Source of the DNA: CAG-170 sp937967235 | GTDB lineage: Bacteria > Bacillota > Clostridia > Oscillospirales > Oscillospiraceae | NCBI GenBank assembly: GCA_937967235.1 | Contig: CALCJW010000192.1 | Span: forward strand, 1-64,000 | DNA: 64,000 bases | Reading direction: 5' to 3' | Part shown: piece after piece, positions 1 through 8,497 of the stretch | How the letters are laid out: each line of letters opens with the position of its first letter | How positions within the stretch are numbered: the first letter of the stretch is position 1 | The notes under the pieces: generated by a model | Databases searched by the model: none | What the model was told of the DNA's origin: nothing | Seen by the model: only the letters and a program-made list of their open reading frames with translations | Program-made: the position numbers and the translations under genes

Positions 1-382
1 CACGCATCATCAGGTTCTTCTTGGTGCTGTCGGTCACGACCTCGCCCAGCAGCTCGGCAAAGCGGGATGCATGGTCAGCTTCCTCATAAGCGTAGCGCTT
101 GTAAGCCTCGGCGATCTCGGGGTAGCCCTCACGCTCTGCCACACGGGCCATGGCCAGGTACATGCCGACCTCGCTGCACTCACCCTCAAAGTTGGCGCGC
201 AGACCGTCCACGATCTCCTGGGGCACACCCTCAGCCTTGCCGATGCCCACCACATGCTCGGTCACATAGGTGTTGCCGGTCTTTTCCACAAAAGCGGAGG
301 CCGGAGCCTTGCAGACAGGGCACTGAGCCGGGATCTCGCCTTCAGCAATGTAACCACAAACGGTGCAAACATATTTCTTCAT
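1..382 (-). CDS. Rubrerythrin / NADH peroxidase (5' part)
   Basis: Partial gene running off the left edge; 127 codons are visible. It starts MKKYVCTVCGYIAEGEIP with an N-terminal rubredoxin-like knuckle (CTVCGY, then CPVCKAP about residue 22), followed by a four-helix diiron domain (EGECSEVGMY, YEEADHASRFAELLG). The rubredoxin-first order is that of reverse rubrerythrins, which work as NADH-dependent peroxidases removing H2O2 in clostridia. The ATG at 380-382 has a GGAGG about 8 nt upstream (391-395), which fixes the start. It has its own promoter and a Fur-family-like box upstream, fitting an oxidative-stress role. Family assignment is firm; exact substrate use is inferred from the family. 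Confidence 0.9.
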   Translation of the reverse strand, partial: MKKYVCTVCGYIAEGEIPAQCPVCKAPASAFVEKTGNTYVTEHVVGIGKAEGVPQEIVDGLRANFEGECSEVGMYLAMARVAEREGYPEIAEAYKRYAYEEADHASRFAELLGEVVTDSTKKNLMMR

Positions 383-468
383 AAGAACAGACCTCCATCA
401 TTCTCTGATTGATTCATTTTGAAATCGAAGTGCAGGTGTTGGTACTCACCAGCCCTTCTCATGGCTCT

Positions 469-497
469 ATTATAGCGAACAATTCCTAGTTAGTCAA
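469..497 (-). promoter_or_regulatory. Sigma-A promoter of the rubrerythrin gene
   Basis: On the minus strand the -35 is TTGACT (492-497), the spacer is 17 bp and the -10 is TATAAT (469-474), giving a leader of roughly 80 nt before the ATG at 382. Confidence 0.8.
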
Positions 498-506
498 GTA
501 TAATTT

Positions 507-521
507 TAAGAATTATTCTCA
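507..521. promoter_or_regulatory. Fur/PerR-type 7-1-7 operator candidate
   Basis: Minus strand reads TGAGAATAATTCTTA, an inverted repeat matching 12 of 14 defined positions of the Fur-family consensus TGATAATNATTATCA. It lies just upstream of the -35 of the rubrerythrin promoter in a very AT-rich stretch. PerR control of peroxidases is known in Firmicutes; which family member binds here is not shown. Confidence 0.5.
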
Positions 522-525
522 ATTA

Positions 526-560
526 TAAAAAACTGGCAAGGTCACTAAAAACCTTGCCAG
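526..560 (-). terminator. Rho-independent terminator of uracil permease gene
   Basis: Perfect 10-bp inverted repeat (533-542 with 551-560, CTGGCAAGGT) followed on the minus strand by six T residues. It lies downstream of the permease stop at 616 and upstream of the rubrerythrin promoter. Confidence 0.8.
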
Positions 561-615
561 AAAACTATGCGCTTTGCCGGGTTTCCTCGGACGCATCTAT
601 TTTATTGTAGGGAGA

Positions 616-1977
616 TCAGACCTGCAGGTTGCTGCTGGAAGCAGCCTCGGAGCCGTCGGCAGCGTCAAACTCGTAGTCGTTGCCGGGCAGGATGGCGTTG
701 AGCAGAATGCCGGCAATGGCAGCGATGGCCAGACCGGACAGGTTGATGGTAACGCCTGCGATGGCAAAGCTGACGCCGCCCACCGAGTTGAAGCCCAGGG
801 CGCACACCAGAATGACAGCGGCCACGATCAGGTTGCGGCTGTTGGTAAAGTCCACCCGGTTCTCCACCACATTGCGGACACCGATGGCGGAGATCATGCC
901 GTAGAGCACAAAGCTGATGCCGCCGATGATGCCGGTGGGGATGGTGTTGATGACAGCCTCAAACTTGGGGCTGAAGCTCAGGATGATGGCCAGCACAGCG
1001 GCAATGCGGATGACCAGCGGGTCGTAGATCTTGCTCAGGGCCAGCACGCCGGTGTTCTCGCCGTAGGTGGTGTTGGCCGGGCCGCCCAGCAGGCCGGCCA
1101 TGGTGGTGGCCAGACCGTCGCCCAGCAGGGTGCGGTTCAGGCCGGGGTCATTGATATAGTTGTGGCCGACGGTGGCGCTGATGGCGGCGATATCGCCCAC
1201 ATGCTCCATCATGGTAGCCAGTGCGATGGGGATGATGGTGAACAGAGCGCTGATGAACTCCGGGCTGCCGTCAATGGCAAACAGACCCATGGCCTCCTTG
1301 TGCAGGGGGATGCCGAACCAGGCCGCGTCGGCGATCTTCTGGAAGTCCACGGCACCGGTGACCAGAGCCACCGCGTAGGACACCAGCACACCGATCAGGA
1401 TGGGCAGGATCTTGACCATGCCTTTACCCCAGATGTTGCAGATAATGACCACGCCCAGCGCCACAAAGGCCAGCAGCCAGTTGGTCTGGCAGTTTTTGAT
1501 AGCAGAGGGAGCCAGGATCAGGCCGATGGAGATGATAATGGGGCCGGTGACCACCGGGGGGAAGAACCGCATGATGCGGCGGATGCCGAAGGTGGAGATC
1601 AGCAGGCTGGCCACCAGGTACACCAGGCCGGAGAAGGCAACGGCGGCACAGGCGTAGGGCAGCATCTTGGTGTTGACCACGGTCAGGTTGCCGTCTGCAT
1701 CAGCCAGCATGGGAGCCACGATGGAGAAACCGCCCAGGTAGGCAAAGGAGGAGCCCAGGAATGCCGGGACCTTCTTTTTGGTGATCAGATGGAACAGCAG
1801 CGTGCCCAGACCGGCGCACAGCAGCGTGGTGGAAACGCTCAGGCCGGTGAGCAGCGGCACCAGCACGGTGGCTCCGAACATGGCGAACATGTGCTGCACG
1901 CCCAGGATGAACATCCGGCCCGCACCCAGCTGGCGCGCGTCGTAAATGCCCTTGGAGTAATCGATCTGTTTACTCAT
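616..1977 (-). CDS. uraA: Uracil:proton symporter (UraA/PyrP, NCS2 family)
   Basis: A 453-residue polytopic membrane protein of the nucleobase:cation symporter-2 family. It starts MSKQIDYSKGIYDARQLG and shows the UraA-type N-terminus (GVQHMFAMFGATVLVPLL), the conserved membrane segment ending FGGxEN-like (GGPANTTYGENTG) and about a dozen hydrophobic helices. It imports uracil for pyrimidine salvage. The start at 1977 is preceded by AGGAGG (1990-1995); upstream in-frame codons are in the leader and are not used. A terminator-type hairpin in that leader suggests transcription attenuation, as in PyrR-controlled permease genes, although I could not find a clear PyrR box. Confidence 0.9.
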   Translation of the reverse strand: MSKQIDYSKGIYDARQLGAGRMFILGVQHMFAMFGATVLVPLLTGLSVSTTLLCAGLGTLLFHLITKKKVPAFLGSSFAYLGGFSIVAPMLADADGNLTVVNTKMLPYACAAVAFSGLVYLVASLLISTFGIRRIMRFFPPVVTGPIIISIGLILAPSAIKNCQTNWLLAFVALGVVIICNIWGKGMVKILPILIGVLVSYAVALVTGAVDFQKIADAAWFGIPLHKEAMGLFAIDGSPEFISALFTIIPIALATMMEHVGDIAAISATVGHNYINDPGLNRTLLGDGLATTMAGLLGGPANTTYGENTGVLALSKIYDPLVIRIAAVLAIILSFSPKFEAVINTIPTGIIGGISFVLYGMISAIGVRNVVENRVDFTNSRNLIVAAVILVCALGFNSVGGVSFAIAGVTINLSGLAIAAIAGILLNAILPGNDYEFDAADGSEAASSSNLQV

Positions 1978-2005
1978 GGATTTTGTATACCTCCTGCATC
2001 GACCC

Positions 2006-2042
2006 AAAAAAAGAGGCATTGCCGCGGTGAACGGCAGTGCCT
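2006..2042 (-). terminator. Leader terminator/attenuator before uracil permease
   Basis: Minus-strand hairpin of 11 bp (2032-2042 with 2014-2024, one G-U pair) followed by seven T residues, placed about 30 nt upstream of the permease start codon and before its ribosome binding site. This is the expected position for conditional termination; the ligand or regulator is not identified. Confidence 0.65.
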
Positions 2043-2266
2043 CCTGAATTGGGAACAATAATGACGCCCGGAAAAATAAAAACAGAACAGCGCAGTCGAT
2101 GCATATTCGGCATACCGCTCTCTCCTTTCGTCCGGGTCTTCCAAACCGCCGGAACCGTTCCGGCCAGAAGCCTGTCCGCCCGCACCCCAAACCGGGCCGC
2201 CGGGCAGGCTTTACTGGACAGTATAGCAGACTTTTGCCTGCCCCGCAACCTTTTTTGCCAATTTTC

Positions 2267-2295
2267 TTGCATTCCGGTCCAAAGCGCACTATAAT
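2267..2295 (+). promoter_or_regulatory. Promoter of the cysteine desulfurase-like gene
   Basis: -35 TTGCAT (2267-2272), 17-bp spacer, -10 TATAAT (2290-2295), about 40 bp ahead of the AGGAGG and ATG of the gene at 2343. A second TATAAT at 2308-2313 has no matching -35. Confidence 0.65.
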
Positions 2296-2342
2296 ATTAC
2301 CTACTATTATAATCTGTATACCGAACAAGATCAGGAGGATCT

Positions 2343-3470
2343 ATGATCTATCTGGACTATTCTGCCAACACGCCGGTGGATGAGGCCGTGCTGGAACGCT
2401 TCTGTGCGGTGGAGCGCAGCTGCCCCGGCAACGCGAACTCCCGCCATCAGGCCGGTGCCGCCGCCAAAGCCGCCATCGACGAGGCCACGCAGAGCATTGC
2501 CCGCAGCCTTCATGTGCAGCCGGCGGAGATCATTTATACATCCGGTGCCAGCGAGGCCAACAATTTTGCGCTGAAGAGCATCGCCCGGCTGGAGCGTCAC
2601 CACGGCAAACACATCATTTCCACCCCGCTGGAGCACTCCTCGGTCAGCGGCACGCTGACTGCCCTGCAGGAACAGGGGTACGAGATCGACCTTGTGGACA
2701 TCAAACAGGACGGCACGGTGGACCTTGCCCACCTGCGGGAGCTGCTGCGGCCGGACACCATTCTGGTGGCCGTCACCGCCGTGGACAGCGAACTGGGCGT
2801 GGTGCAGCCGGTGGCCGAGATCGCCGCACTTTTAAAGGACTATCCCCACTGCCACCTGCATGTAGACGCCACCCAAGCCGTGGGCAAACTGCCGCTTCCC
2901 TCTTTTGAGGGCATCGACACCCTGAGCCTGACCGCCCACAAATTCTACGGGCTGAACGGCATCGGTGTGCTGGTCAAGCGGCGGGGCCTCGCGCTGGAAC
3001 CGCTCATCCACGGCGGCGAAAGCACCACCATCTACCGCAGCGGCACCCCCACCGTGGCGCTGGCCTGCTCGCTGGCGCTGGCACTGGACAAGGCCATGAC
3101 CGAGCTGCCGGAGCGGGTGGAGCGGGTGCGCAGCCTGAACGCCCGCCTGCGCACCGAACTGGCAAACTACCCCAAAGTGCGCATCAACAGCCCAGAAGCC
3201 GCCGTGCCGCAGATTTTGAACCTGAGCGTGAAGGACGTAAAGGGCACCGTGTTCCAGCGGGAGCTGGATGCGCATGGCGTGTGCGTCTCGGTCAAGTCGG
3301 CCTGCTCGTCCGACGGCCTGCCCTCCCGGGCCGTGTTCGCCGTGAGCCGCGACCGCCGCAACGCTCTTTCCTCCTGGCGCATCAGCCTGAGCCACCGGAC
3401 CACCGATGAGGAGATCACCGGATTTTTACAGGCTTTCGATGCCTGCTACCGCACTCTGACCCAACCGTAA
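2343..3470 (+). CDS. Cysteine desulfurase-like aminotransferase class V
   Basis: A 375-residue PLP enzyme of the NifS/IscS group, starting MIYLDYSANTPVDEAV. The PLP lysine is K200 in TAHKFYG, the cofactor-contacting segments HVDATQAVGK and SGASEANN are present, and the catalytic loop cysteine is C321 in SACSSDG. It takes sulfur from L-cysteine as a persulfide for cofactors or tRNA thiolation. The stop is 13 bp before a TtcA-like gene, so a sulfur-donor/tRNA-thiolase pair is plausible. AGGAGG sits 6 nt before the ATG. The physiological partner is inferred from neighbourhood only. Confidence 0.88.
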   Translation: MIYLDYSANTPVDEAVLERFCAVERSCPGNANSRHQAGAAAKAAIDEATQSIARSLHVQPAEIIYTSGASEANNFALKSIARLERHHGKHIISTPLEHSSVSGTLTALQEQGYEIDLVDIKQDGTVDLAHLRELLRPDTILVAVTAVDSELGVVQPVAEIAALLKDYPHCHLHVDATQAVGKLPLPSFEGIDTLSLTAHKFYGLNGIGVLVKRRGLALEPLIHGGESTTIYRSGTPTVALACSLALALDKAMTELPERVERVRSLNARLRTELANYPKVRINSPEAAVPQILNLSVKDVKGTVFQRELDAHGVCVSVKSACSSDGLPSRAVFAVSRDRRNALSSWRISLSHRTTDEEITGFLQAFDACYRTLTQP

Positions 3471-3483
3471 AACGAGGTGACCC

Positions 3484-4353
3484 ATGAAAAAAACTCTGGA
3501 ACCCTATCAGCTGATCGAACGCAGCATCATCAAAAAATATCGCAAAGAACTGTGGACTCCCTTCATCGTGGCGGTCAAGCGCTACGAGCTGGTGCAGGCC
3601 GGCGACCGCATTGCCGTGTGCATTTCCGGCGGCAAGGACTCCATGTTGATGGCCAAGCTCATGCAGGAACTGCAGCGCCACAGCGACGTGCCCTTTGAGC
3701 TGGTGTTTCTGGTCATGGACCCCGGCTACAACGAGATCAATCGCCAGAAGATCGAGTCCAACGCCGCGCTGCTGCACATCCCGGTGACCATTTTCGAGAG
3801 CAACATCTTTGCCGTGGCCAACAACACCGACAAGAACCCCTGCTACCTCTGCGCCCGGATGCGCCGCGGCCACCTGTACAGCAAGGCCAAGGAGCTGGGC
3901 TGCAACAAGATCGCGCTGGGGCATCACTTCAACGATGTGATCGAGACCACCGTCATGAGCATGTTCTACGGTTCTCAGCTGCAGGCCATGCCGCCCAAAC
4001 TGCACAGCACCAGCTTCCCCGGCATGACCCTCATCCGGCCCATGTACTGCATCCATGAAGAGGATATTCTGGCCTGGAAGCGCTACAACGAGTTGGAGTT
4101 CATCCAGTGCGCCTGCCGCTTTACCGAGAACTGCACCATGTGCGACAACGGCGGCGGTGGTTCCAAGCGGCAGGAGGTCAAGACCCTGCTGCGCCGCCTC
4201 AAGCGCGACAACCCCAACATCGAGAACAGCATCTTCCGCAGCATCCATGCGGTGGCGCTGGACACCATGCCCGGCTACAAATCCGAGGGTGTGGAGCACA
4301 GCTTCCTGAAGCGGTTCAACGCCATGGAAGCCGCATCCGACGAGAACGAATAA
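3484..4353 (+). CDS. TtcA/TilS-type PP-loop tRNA thiolation enzyme
   Basis: A 289-residue PP-loop ATPase. The pyrophosphate loop SGGKDS is at residues 48-53. Two cysteine clusters follow (CYLCARMRRG near residue 120; CACRFTENCTMC further on), as expected for a TtcA-like protein that holds an Fe-S cluster and adenylates a tRNA base for sulfur insertion. It is co-directional with the desulfurase-like gene 13 bp upstream. In Firmicutes many such proteins are annotated simply as ATP-binding TtcA-family proteins, so the modified position (C32 in E. coli) is not certain here. Confidence 0.8.
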   Translation: MKKTLEPYQLIERSIIKKYRKELWTPFIVAVKRYELVQAGDRIAVCISGGKDSMLMAKLMQELQRHSDVPFELVFLVMDPGYNEINRQKIESNAALLHIPVTIFESNIFAVANNTDKNPCYLCARMRRGHLYSKAKELGCNKIALGHHFNDVIETTVMSMFYGSQLQAMPPKLHSTSFPGMTLIRPMYCIHEEDILAWKRYNELEFIQCACRFTENCTMCDNGGGGSKRQEVKTLLRRLKRDNPNIENSIFRSIHAVALDTMPGYKSEGVEHSFLKRFNAMEAASDENE

Positions 4354-4367
4354 AGCTCTTTTCATAG

Positions 4368-4410
4368 AAAAACGGCACGGTGCATCGCTGCATCGTGCCG
4401 TTTGTTTTTT
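4368..4410. terminator. Bidirectional terminator
   Basis: Stem AAACGGCACGGTGCA / TGCATCGTGCCGTTT (one mismatch) with T-rich flank on the plus side and A-rich flank on the other, between the converging thiolase and decarboxylase-family genes. Confidence 0.8.
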
Positions 4411-4412
4411 GT

Positions 4413-5837
4413 TTATCTGCGCAGAACTGAGACTTCTGTCACGCCATAGCGCTGCATCAATTCCAGTGCCGCCGGGGTGATCTCTTCCCCGCTCACCGCG
4501 ATGGGGATGGCCGGCGGGCAGGACACCGTGGGCATCGCGCAAATGCGGCCCAGCGCCTGCTGCACCGGGATGCGCTCCTGCGGGGCAAACACTGCCTGCC
4601 GGATGGTACAATGGGCCCGCGCCTGCTGTGCCAGTGCCACGAATTCCCCAGCCAGCTCTTCCGGCTGCAGGAGCCCACCCGCTGCGGGCAGGCCGTGCAG
4701 ACACTGCCGGAGCACCGTGCGCAGGCGCGCATAGTCCTGCGGTGGGTTGCAGGGGGTGAACATCAGCACCACATAACGCGGGTCGGCATATTCACACTCG
4801 AGCTGCCCGCCGCGCAAGGCATCCGCCAGCGCGGTGCCGGTCATGCCAAGGGCCGCAGCGTCCAGCGTCAGCTTCAGCGGTTCCCGGCCCGGGCCGTCCA
4901 ATGCCAGCGGCACCGGGCAGCCCGCCGCCTGCGCCGCCGCGTTCAGCTCCCCGCGCAGAGCGGCAAGCCGGGCACAGCACCGCTGCAGCCCCACAGGGTA
5001 GGTTTCTGCCAATACCCGGTTGCAGGCATCCAGCGACTGCAGGATCAGGTAGGACGGGCTGGTGGAGCCGAACAGGGCCAGTGCACCGCGCACTGCAGCT
5101 TCCTCCTGCACCGGGGCGTTCTCCCCCAGATGCAGATATGCTCCGCCGGTGACCACCGGCAGGGTCTTGTGGGCCGAATCGCAGCACATGGCAGCCCCCA
5201 GTGCGATGGGGTGCAGCGACTCTCCGGGCAGAAAGCGCAGGTAGGCCCCGTGGGCGTTGTCCACCAGCAGCGGCATCCCAAAGGTGTCGCACACAGCCGA
5301 CAAGGCCCGGATGTCCTGCATTCCGCCCAGATAATCCGGGCTGGTGACGTAGACCCCAAAGGGGGTACTCCCTTGCCCGGTCAGCTCCTGCAGCGCTGTT
5401 GTCAGCATCTGTGCGGAGATGGGGCAGCTGCACAGCGCCCCGGCATTCTCTGCCGCAGGCCAGAGCCACCGGATGTCGAAGTCCAGCAGCGCGGCAGCGT
5501 ACAGCAGGGCTTTGTGCGCGTTGCGGGCCGCCAGCAGTACCGGACGTTTTCCAGTGCGGGGTGCTGCCTGCAGTGCCAGACACAGCATGGCCCGGATGCA
5601 CTGGGACGAGCCCTCGGTGCTGTAATAGGTGTGCTGTGTGCCGAACAGCCGGGTAGCGTTTGCTTCGCTTTGGGCAATGATGCCTTCCGGCTCGTACAGC
5701 TCGTCGGCGCCCCGGATCTCGGTCAGGTCCAGCGGCTCAAAGCCTAACAGGCTCTGGCCCTTGTGGCCGGGCATGTGCAGGCGGGAGGTGCCGGACTGTG
5801 CATAGCCGCGCACAAAATCCACGATGGGTGTGTCCAT
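4413..5837 (-). CDS. Orn/Lys/Arg decarboxylase-family PLP enzyme
   Basis: A 474-residue fold-type I PLP protein related to SpeA/CadA of Gram-positives. It begins MDTPIVDFVRGYAQSGTSRL and carries the family motif HMPGHKG near residue 22. The PLP lysine is K224 in DSAHKTLPV, preceded by VDNAHGAYL. It probably decarboxylates a basic amino acid, giving a polyamine precursor; substrate is not readable. Its start lies 2 bp after the scfB stop (ATG at 5835-5837), so it is translated in the scfAB operon. Confidence 0.85.
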   Translation of the reverse strand: MDTPIVDFVRGYAQSGTSRLHMPGHKGQSLLGFEPLDLTEIRGADELYEPEGIIAQSEANATRLFGTQHTYYSTEGSSQCIRAMLCLALQAAPRTGKRPVLLAARNAHKALLYAAALLDFDIRWLWPAAENAGALCSCPISAQMLTTALQELTGQGSTPFGVYVTSPDYLGGMQDIRALSAVCDTFGMPLLVDNAHGAYLRFLPGESLHPIALGAAMCCDSAHKTLPVVTGGAYLHLGENAPVQEEAAVRGALALFGSTSPSYLILQSLDACNRVLAETYPVGLQRCCARLAALRGELNAAAQAAGCPVPLALDGPGREPLKLTLDAAALGMTGTALADALRGGQLECEYADPRYVVLMFTPCNPPQDYARLRTVLRQCLHGLPAAGGLLQPEELAGEFVALAQQARAHCTIRQAVFAPQERIPVQQALGRICAMPTVSCPPAIPIAVSGEEITPAALELMQRYGVTEVSVLRR

Positions 5838-5839
5838 GC

Positions 5840-7291
5840 TTATTCGCAGGCTTCGCCGTCTGCGCAGGCGTTGCAGGTGGAACCCAGCTCAATGGGCACC
5901 TCGATGCCCTGAGCAGCCAGTTCCTGGTTTTCCGCCACCTTGATCATGATGGCGCACTCCATGCGCTTCTTGAACAGCTCACAGCCGTACTCGTACACAC
6001 CGGTAATGCTGCCGGTGGCATGATAAGAGTTGGCAGCGCAGCCGCCGGAGCAATACAGCTTGGCCCAGCAGTCCTTGCACTCCTTGCGGGCATAGGCGTT
6101 GCAGTGCTTGAACTCATCCCGCACGGCCGTGTTGGTGACGCCCTTCCAGATGTCGCCCATCAGGTACTTGGGGTCGCCCACGAACTGGTGGCAGGGGTAC
6201 AGGTCGCCCCAGGGGGTCACGGCCATGTACTCGGTGCCGGAACCGCAGCCCGAAATGCGCTTGTAGATGCAGGGGCCGCCGGTCAGGTCGATCATGTAGT
6301 GGTAGAAGGTAAAGCCACGGCCCTCGCGGTCGCGCTTGATCATCTCCTTGGCCAGGATCTCGTACTGCTCCTTCAGGATGGGCAGATCTTCTGCGGTCAG
6401 GGCGCTGGGGTCACCGGGCTTGGACACCACCGGCTCCATGCTCAGCTCGGTAAAGCCGAGGTCCGCCATGTGGAAGATGTCGTTGGTAAAGTCGGTGTTG
6501 TAGTGGGTGTAGGTGCCGCGCATGTAGTAGTTCTTGTCGCCGCGCTTCTTCACGAACTCCTGGAACTTGGGCACGATGGTGTCGTAACTGCCGCGGCCGG
6601 CATAGTCCTTGCGGAAGCGGTCGTTCACTTCCTTGCGGCCATCCAGGCTCAGCACCACGTTGTGGCACTCCTTATTGCAGAAGTCGATGACATCGTCGTC
6701 GATCAGCACACCGTTGGTGGTCATGGTAAAGCGGAAGTTCTTGTTGTGGATCTTCTCCTGCTCACGGCAGTAGGCCACCAGCTTTTTGACCATGTCAAAG
6801 TTCATCAGAGGTTCGCCGCCGAAGAAGTCCACTTCCAGATTGCGGCGGGTGCCGCTGTTCTCGATCAGGAAATCCATGGCGCGCTTGCCCACCTCGAAGC
6901 TCATAAGGGCGCGGTCGCCGTGGTAGCGGCCCTGGGAGGCAAAGCAGTAGGAGCAGCTCAGGTTGCAGGTGTGCGCCACATGCAGGCACAGCGCCTTGAC
7001 CACGGTGCTGCGGTTCTTGAAGTCGAACGCCATGTTTTCGTAGACATCCGGGCTCCACAGCTTGCCGGCTTCCTTCAGGCTGGTCACGTCGTCGATGCAC
7101 TGGCGCAGATCCTCTTCGGTGACGTCCGGGCGGCTGCCGTATTTGTCCATCATAGCCGAGACGATCTCGTCGGCAGTGTGATCCTGATACATGGCAATGA
7201 CGTCATAGGCCACGTCATCCACCACATGCACCGAACCGCTGCAGGTGTCCAGCACGATGTTATAACCGTTCAATTGATACTGATGTACCAT
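5840..7291 (-). CDS. scfB: SCIFF peptide maturase (radical SAM, SPASM)
   Basis: A 483-residue radical SAM enzyme that forms thioether cross-links in the adjacent six-Cys peptide. The CxxxCxxC cluster-binding motif (CNLSCSYC) is at residues 109-116, preceded by a peptide-recognition (RRE-like) N-terminus; FFGGEP follows, and the C-terminal SPASM region holds many Cys (CGSG, CHQF, CKDCWAKLYCSGGC). I chose the ATG at 7291 (MVHQYQLNGY) because GGAG precedes it by 6 nt, rather than the ATG 12 nt upstream. It sits downstream of scfA behind a partial terminator and upstream of a decarboxylase-family gene. Confidence 0.95.
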   Translation of the reverse strand: MVHQYQLNGYNIVLDTCSGSVHVVDDVAYDVIAMYQDHTADEIVSAMMDKYGSRPDVTEEDLRQCIDDVTSLKEAGKLWSPDVYENMAFDFKNRSTVVKALCLHVAHTCNLSCSYCFASQGRYHGDRALMSFEVGKRAMDFLIENSGTRRNLEVDFFGGEPLMNFDMVKKLVAYCREQEKIHNKNFRFTMTTNGVLIDDDVIDFCNKECHNVVLSLDGRKEVNDRFRKDYAGRGSYDTIVPKFQEFVKKRGDKNYYMRGTYTHYNTDFTNDIFHMADLGFTELSMEPVVSKPGDPSALTAEDLPILKEQYEILAKEMIKRDREGRGFTFYHYMIDLTGGPCIYKRISGCGSGTEYMAVTPWGDLYPCHQFVGDPKYLMGDIWKGVTNTAVRDEFKHCNAYARKECKDCWAKLYCSGGCAANSYHATGSITGVYEYGCELFKKRMECAIMIKVAENQELAAQGIEVPIELGSTCNACADGEACE

Positions 7292-7314
7292 TTTACACTC
7301 CATTTCAGATTACA

Positions 7315-7343
7315 CAAAAAAATGCCGCCCGGCAAAGGCGGCA
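7315..7343 (-). terminator. Intra-operon terminator between scfA and scfB
   Basis: Minus-strand stem TGCCGCC / GGCGGCA followed by seven T residues. It lies between the peptide stop (7359) and the maturase start (7291), and would let scfA be made in excess over scfB. Confidence 0.75.
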
Positions 7344-7358
7344 TAGGGTTTGCAAAAA

Positions 7359-7505
7359 TTACTTGTTGCTGTTCTCGCACTGCTGGTTAGCCACGCCGCA
7401 GGAGGTCTTGCAAGCGGACTGGCAGGAAGTCTGGCACTCGCCGCAGCCGCCGGTCTTCACGCTCTTGGTCAGGTCACGAGTAGCAATCGTCTTAATACGT
7501 TCCAT
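7359..7505 (-). CDS. scfA: SCIFF precursor peptide (six Cys in forty-five)
   Basis: A 48-residue peptide starting MERIKTIATRDLTKSVKTGG and holding exactly six cysteines in its second half, the defining feature of SCIFF peptides found across Clostridia. ScfB cross-links the cysteines to neighbouring residues by thioether bonds; the mature product's role is unknown. The ATG at 7505 is chosen over an upstream in-frame codon because the conserved family N-terminus begins here and an AGAGGT lies 7 nt upstream. It has its own promoter and a terminator after it. Confidence 0.97.
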   Translation of the reverse strand: MERIKTIATRDLTKSVKTGGCGECQTSCQSACKTSCGVANQQCENSNK

Positions 7506-7577
7506 AGTAGAAACCTCTCTAACTCTCAAAATTTCCTCATGCCGGGGGACTGCCCCACCATGCATTTATCTTGGACT

Positions 7578-7606
7578 AGGATAACACATCCGACGCCTTC
7601 TGTCAA
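7578..7606 (-). promoter_or_regulatory. Promoter of the scf operon
   Basis: Minus-strand -35 TTGACA (7601-7606), 17-bp spacer, -10 TATCCT (7578-7583), about 70 bp upstream of scfA. Confidence 0.8.
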
Positions 7607-7632
7607 GATTTTTGTTCCGATAAATCGCCCCG

Positions 7633-7923
7633 TCATATCTGCGGCTGATATTTCGTCAGCACGGTGTGCAGCCCCAGCTCCCGTGCACGGGCCAGTAAGT
7701 ACCGGTAGCGGCACAGCAGTGCCTGCCGCTCATAAATGCGCTGCTCGATCAGGTCGGTGTCCACCTCCAGATCAAACATCATTTCGTTGCGCTTGAGGCA
7801 GAACAGGCATTCCTTCAGCTCCTCTTCCAGTTCCGGGTGGTAGCGCTCGTGTTCCGTATCCCGCGGGATGCGCGGTGACAGCAGGGTGTGTTCGTTTTGC
7901 ATCGGTCGAAGTTGTTCCAGCAT
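7633..7923 (-). CDS. DUF2508 (YaaL-like) protein
   Basis: A 96-residue soluble protein. Its second half (FDLEVDTDLIEQRIYERQA then CRYRYLLARAREL) is the helical hairpin typical of DUF2508 proteins, which in Firmicutes usually sit near recR; function unknown. It carries a longer, charged N-terminal tail than most members. The start MLEQLRPM at 7923 is supported by GAGGAGG 9 nt upstream; longer in-frame starts lack a site. It is the last clearly chromosomal gene before the prophage. Confidence 0.65.
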   Translation of the reverse strand: MLEQLRPMQNEHTLLSPRIPRDTEHERYHPELEEELKECLFCLKRNEMMFDLEVDTDLIEQRIYERQALLCRYRYLLARARELGLHTVLTKYQPQI

Positions 7924-8171
7924 AGGCAGCATCCTCCTCTTTGTGCGTCTTTGCATTGTTCTGATTTCCAGTATATGCAAAGACCACGCAAAGGATGCCG
8001 GTTTGTGGGGTCAGGCAGGCAGCTGTTTTATGAATCGTTACAGTACCGCCACACACAGAAGCCGATTGCCCTGCTGTGCGATTCCAAACGAGATCAATTC
8101 TCCCCGATGAACACCAAAATCAGAATCCGGTTCATTATCGGATTCTGCCATTTTCCACCAAAAAACAAAGC

Positions 8172-8211
8172 CCCAGGAAAGCTACGTTTTTTCGTTTCTT
8201 TCCTGGGACTT
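8172..8211 (+). terminator. Hairpin, possible terminator
   Basis: Perfect 10-bp stem CCCAGGAAAG/CTTTCCTGGG with a 16-nt loop, followed by ACTTTT on the plus strand and, read the other way, by a T-rich run. No gene ends close to it. Confidence 0.4.
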
Positions 8212-8366
8212 TTAACAATTCATCAATTATTCGAGCTCGATTGAAGCAGGGCATTTCCTGCTCTTTTTGGAGTTTTTGAGGTGCGGTTTCACGTTGTTAT
8301 TTCCTCGTATTCTTCCTGTTCTCCCTCTTTGACGGGTGCCGTAATGCCATGTGAATGCCACAGCTC

Positions 8367-8431
8367 AAAAAAGAGGCCCCAGCGTCGAGGCCCTGCGCTC
8401 AGCGTAAGGTTTCGGACGTCGGGGCCTCTTT
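8367..8431. terminator. Long imperfect hairpin, terminator-like
   Basis: Arms 8367-8386 and 8415-8431 pair over about 17 bp (core AAAGAGGCCCC/GGGGCCTCTTT) with A-run and T-run flanks on the two sides. It follows the stop of the minus-strand gene at 8498 and is the likely end of that transcript. Confidence 0.65.
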
Positions 8432-8497
8432 GTCCAAGAGAGCGTTTCCTGCATTTCATTTTACCGCAGCAGGAAGCAGCTGTCAAGCGGGAAGCAT

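Larger units (their letters stand above)
7924..8497. other. Non-coding chromosome-prophage junction zone
   Basis: About 570 bp without a convincing gene. It holds three inverted repeats: 8121-8147 (CAGAATCCG/CGGATTCTG), 8172-8207 (CCCAGGAAAG/CTTTCCTGGG) and the long hairpin at 8367-8431. No tRNA gene is visible. The left prophage boundary probably lies here, since host-type genes end at 7.9 kb and unknown phage-style genes start at 8.5 kb, but the core att sequence cannot be fixed without the other end. Confidence 0.45.

Noticed and set aside
574..2061. Plus-strand open frame antisense to uracil permease
   Set aside because: His/Gly/Gln-rich translation without any domain, a mirror of the permease codons.
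2014..2140. PyrR binding site in the uracil permease leader
   Set aside because: The leader hairpin is clear, but the PyrR consensus (AGxCCxGxGAGGxT-type loop) was not found, so no PyrR claim is made.
5798..7390. Plus-strand open frame antisense to scfB
   Set aside because: scfB has a full radical SAM/SPASM signature on the other strand; the frame has no recognisable domain.
8289..8486. 65-codon minus frame near prophage left end
   Set aside because: It spans the long terminator-like hairpin at 8367-8431 and has no ribosome binding site.
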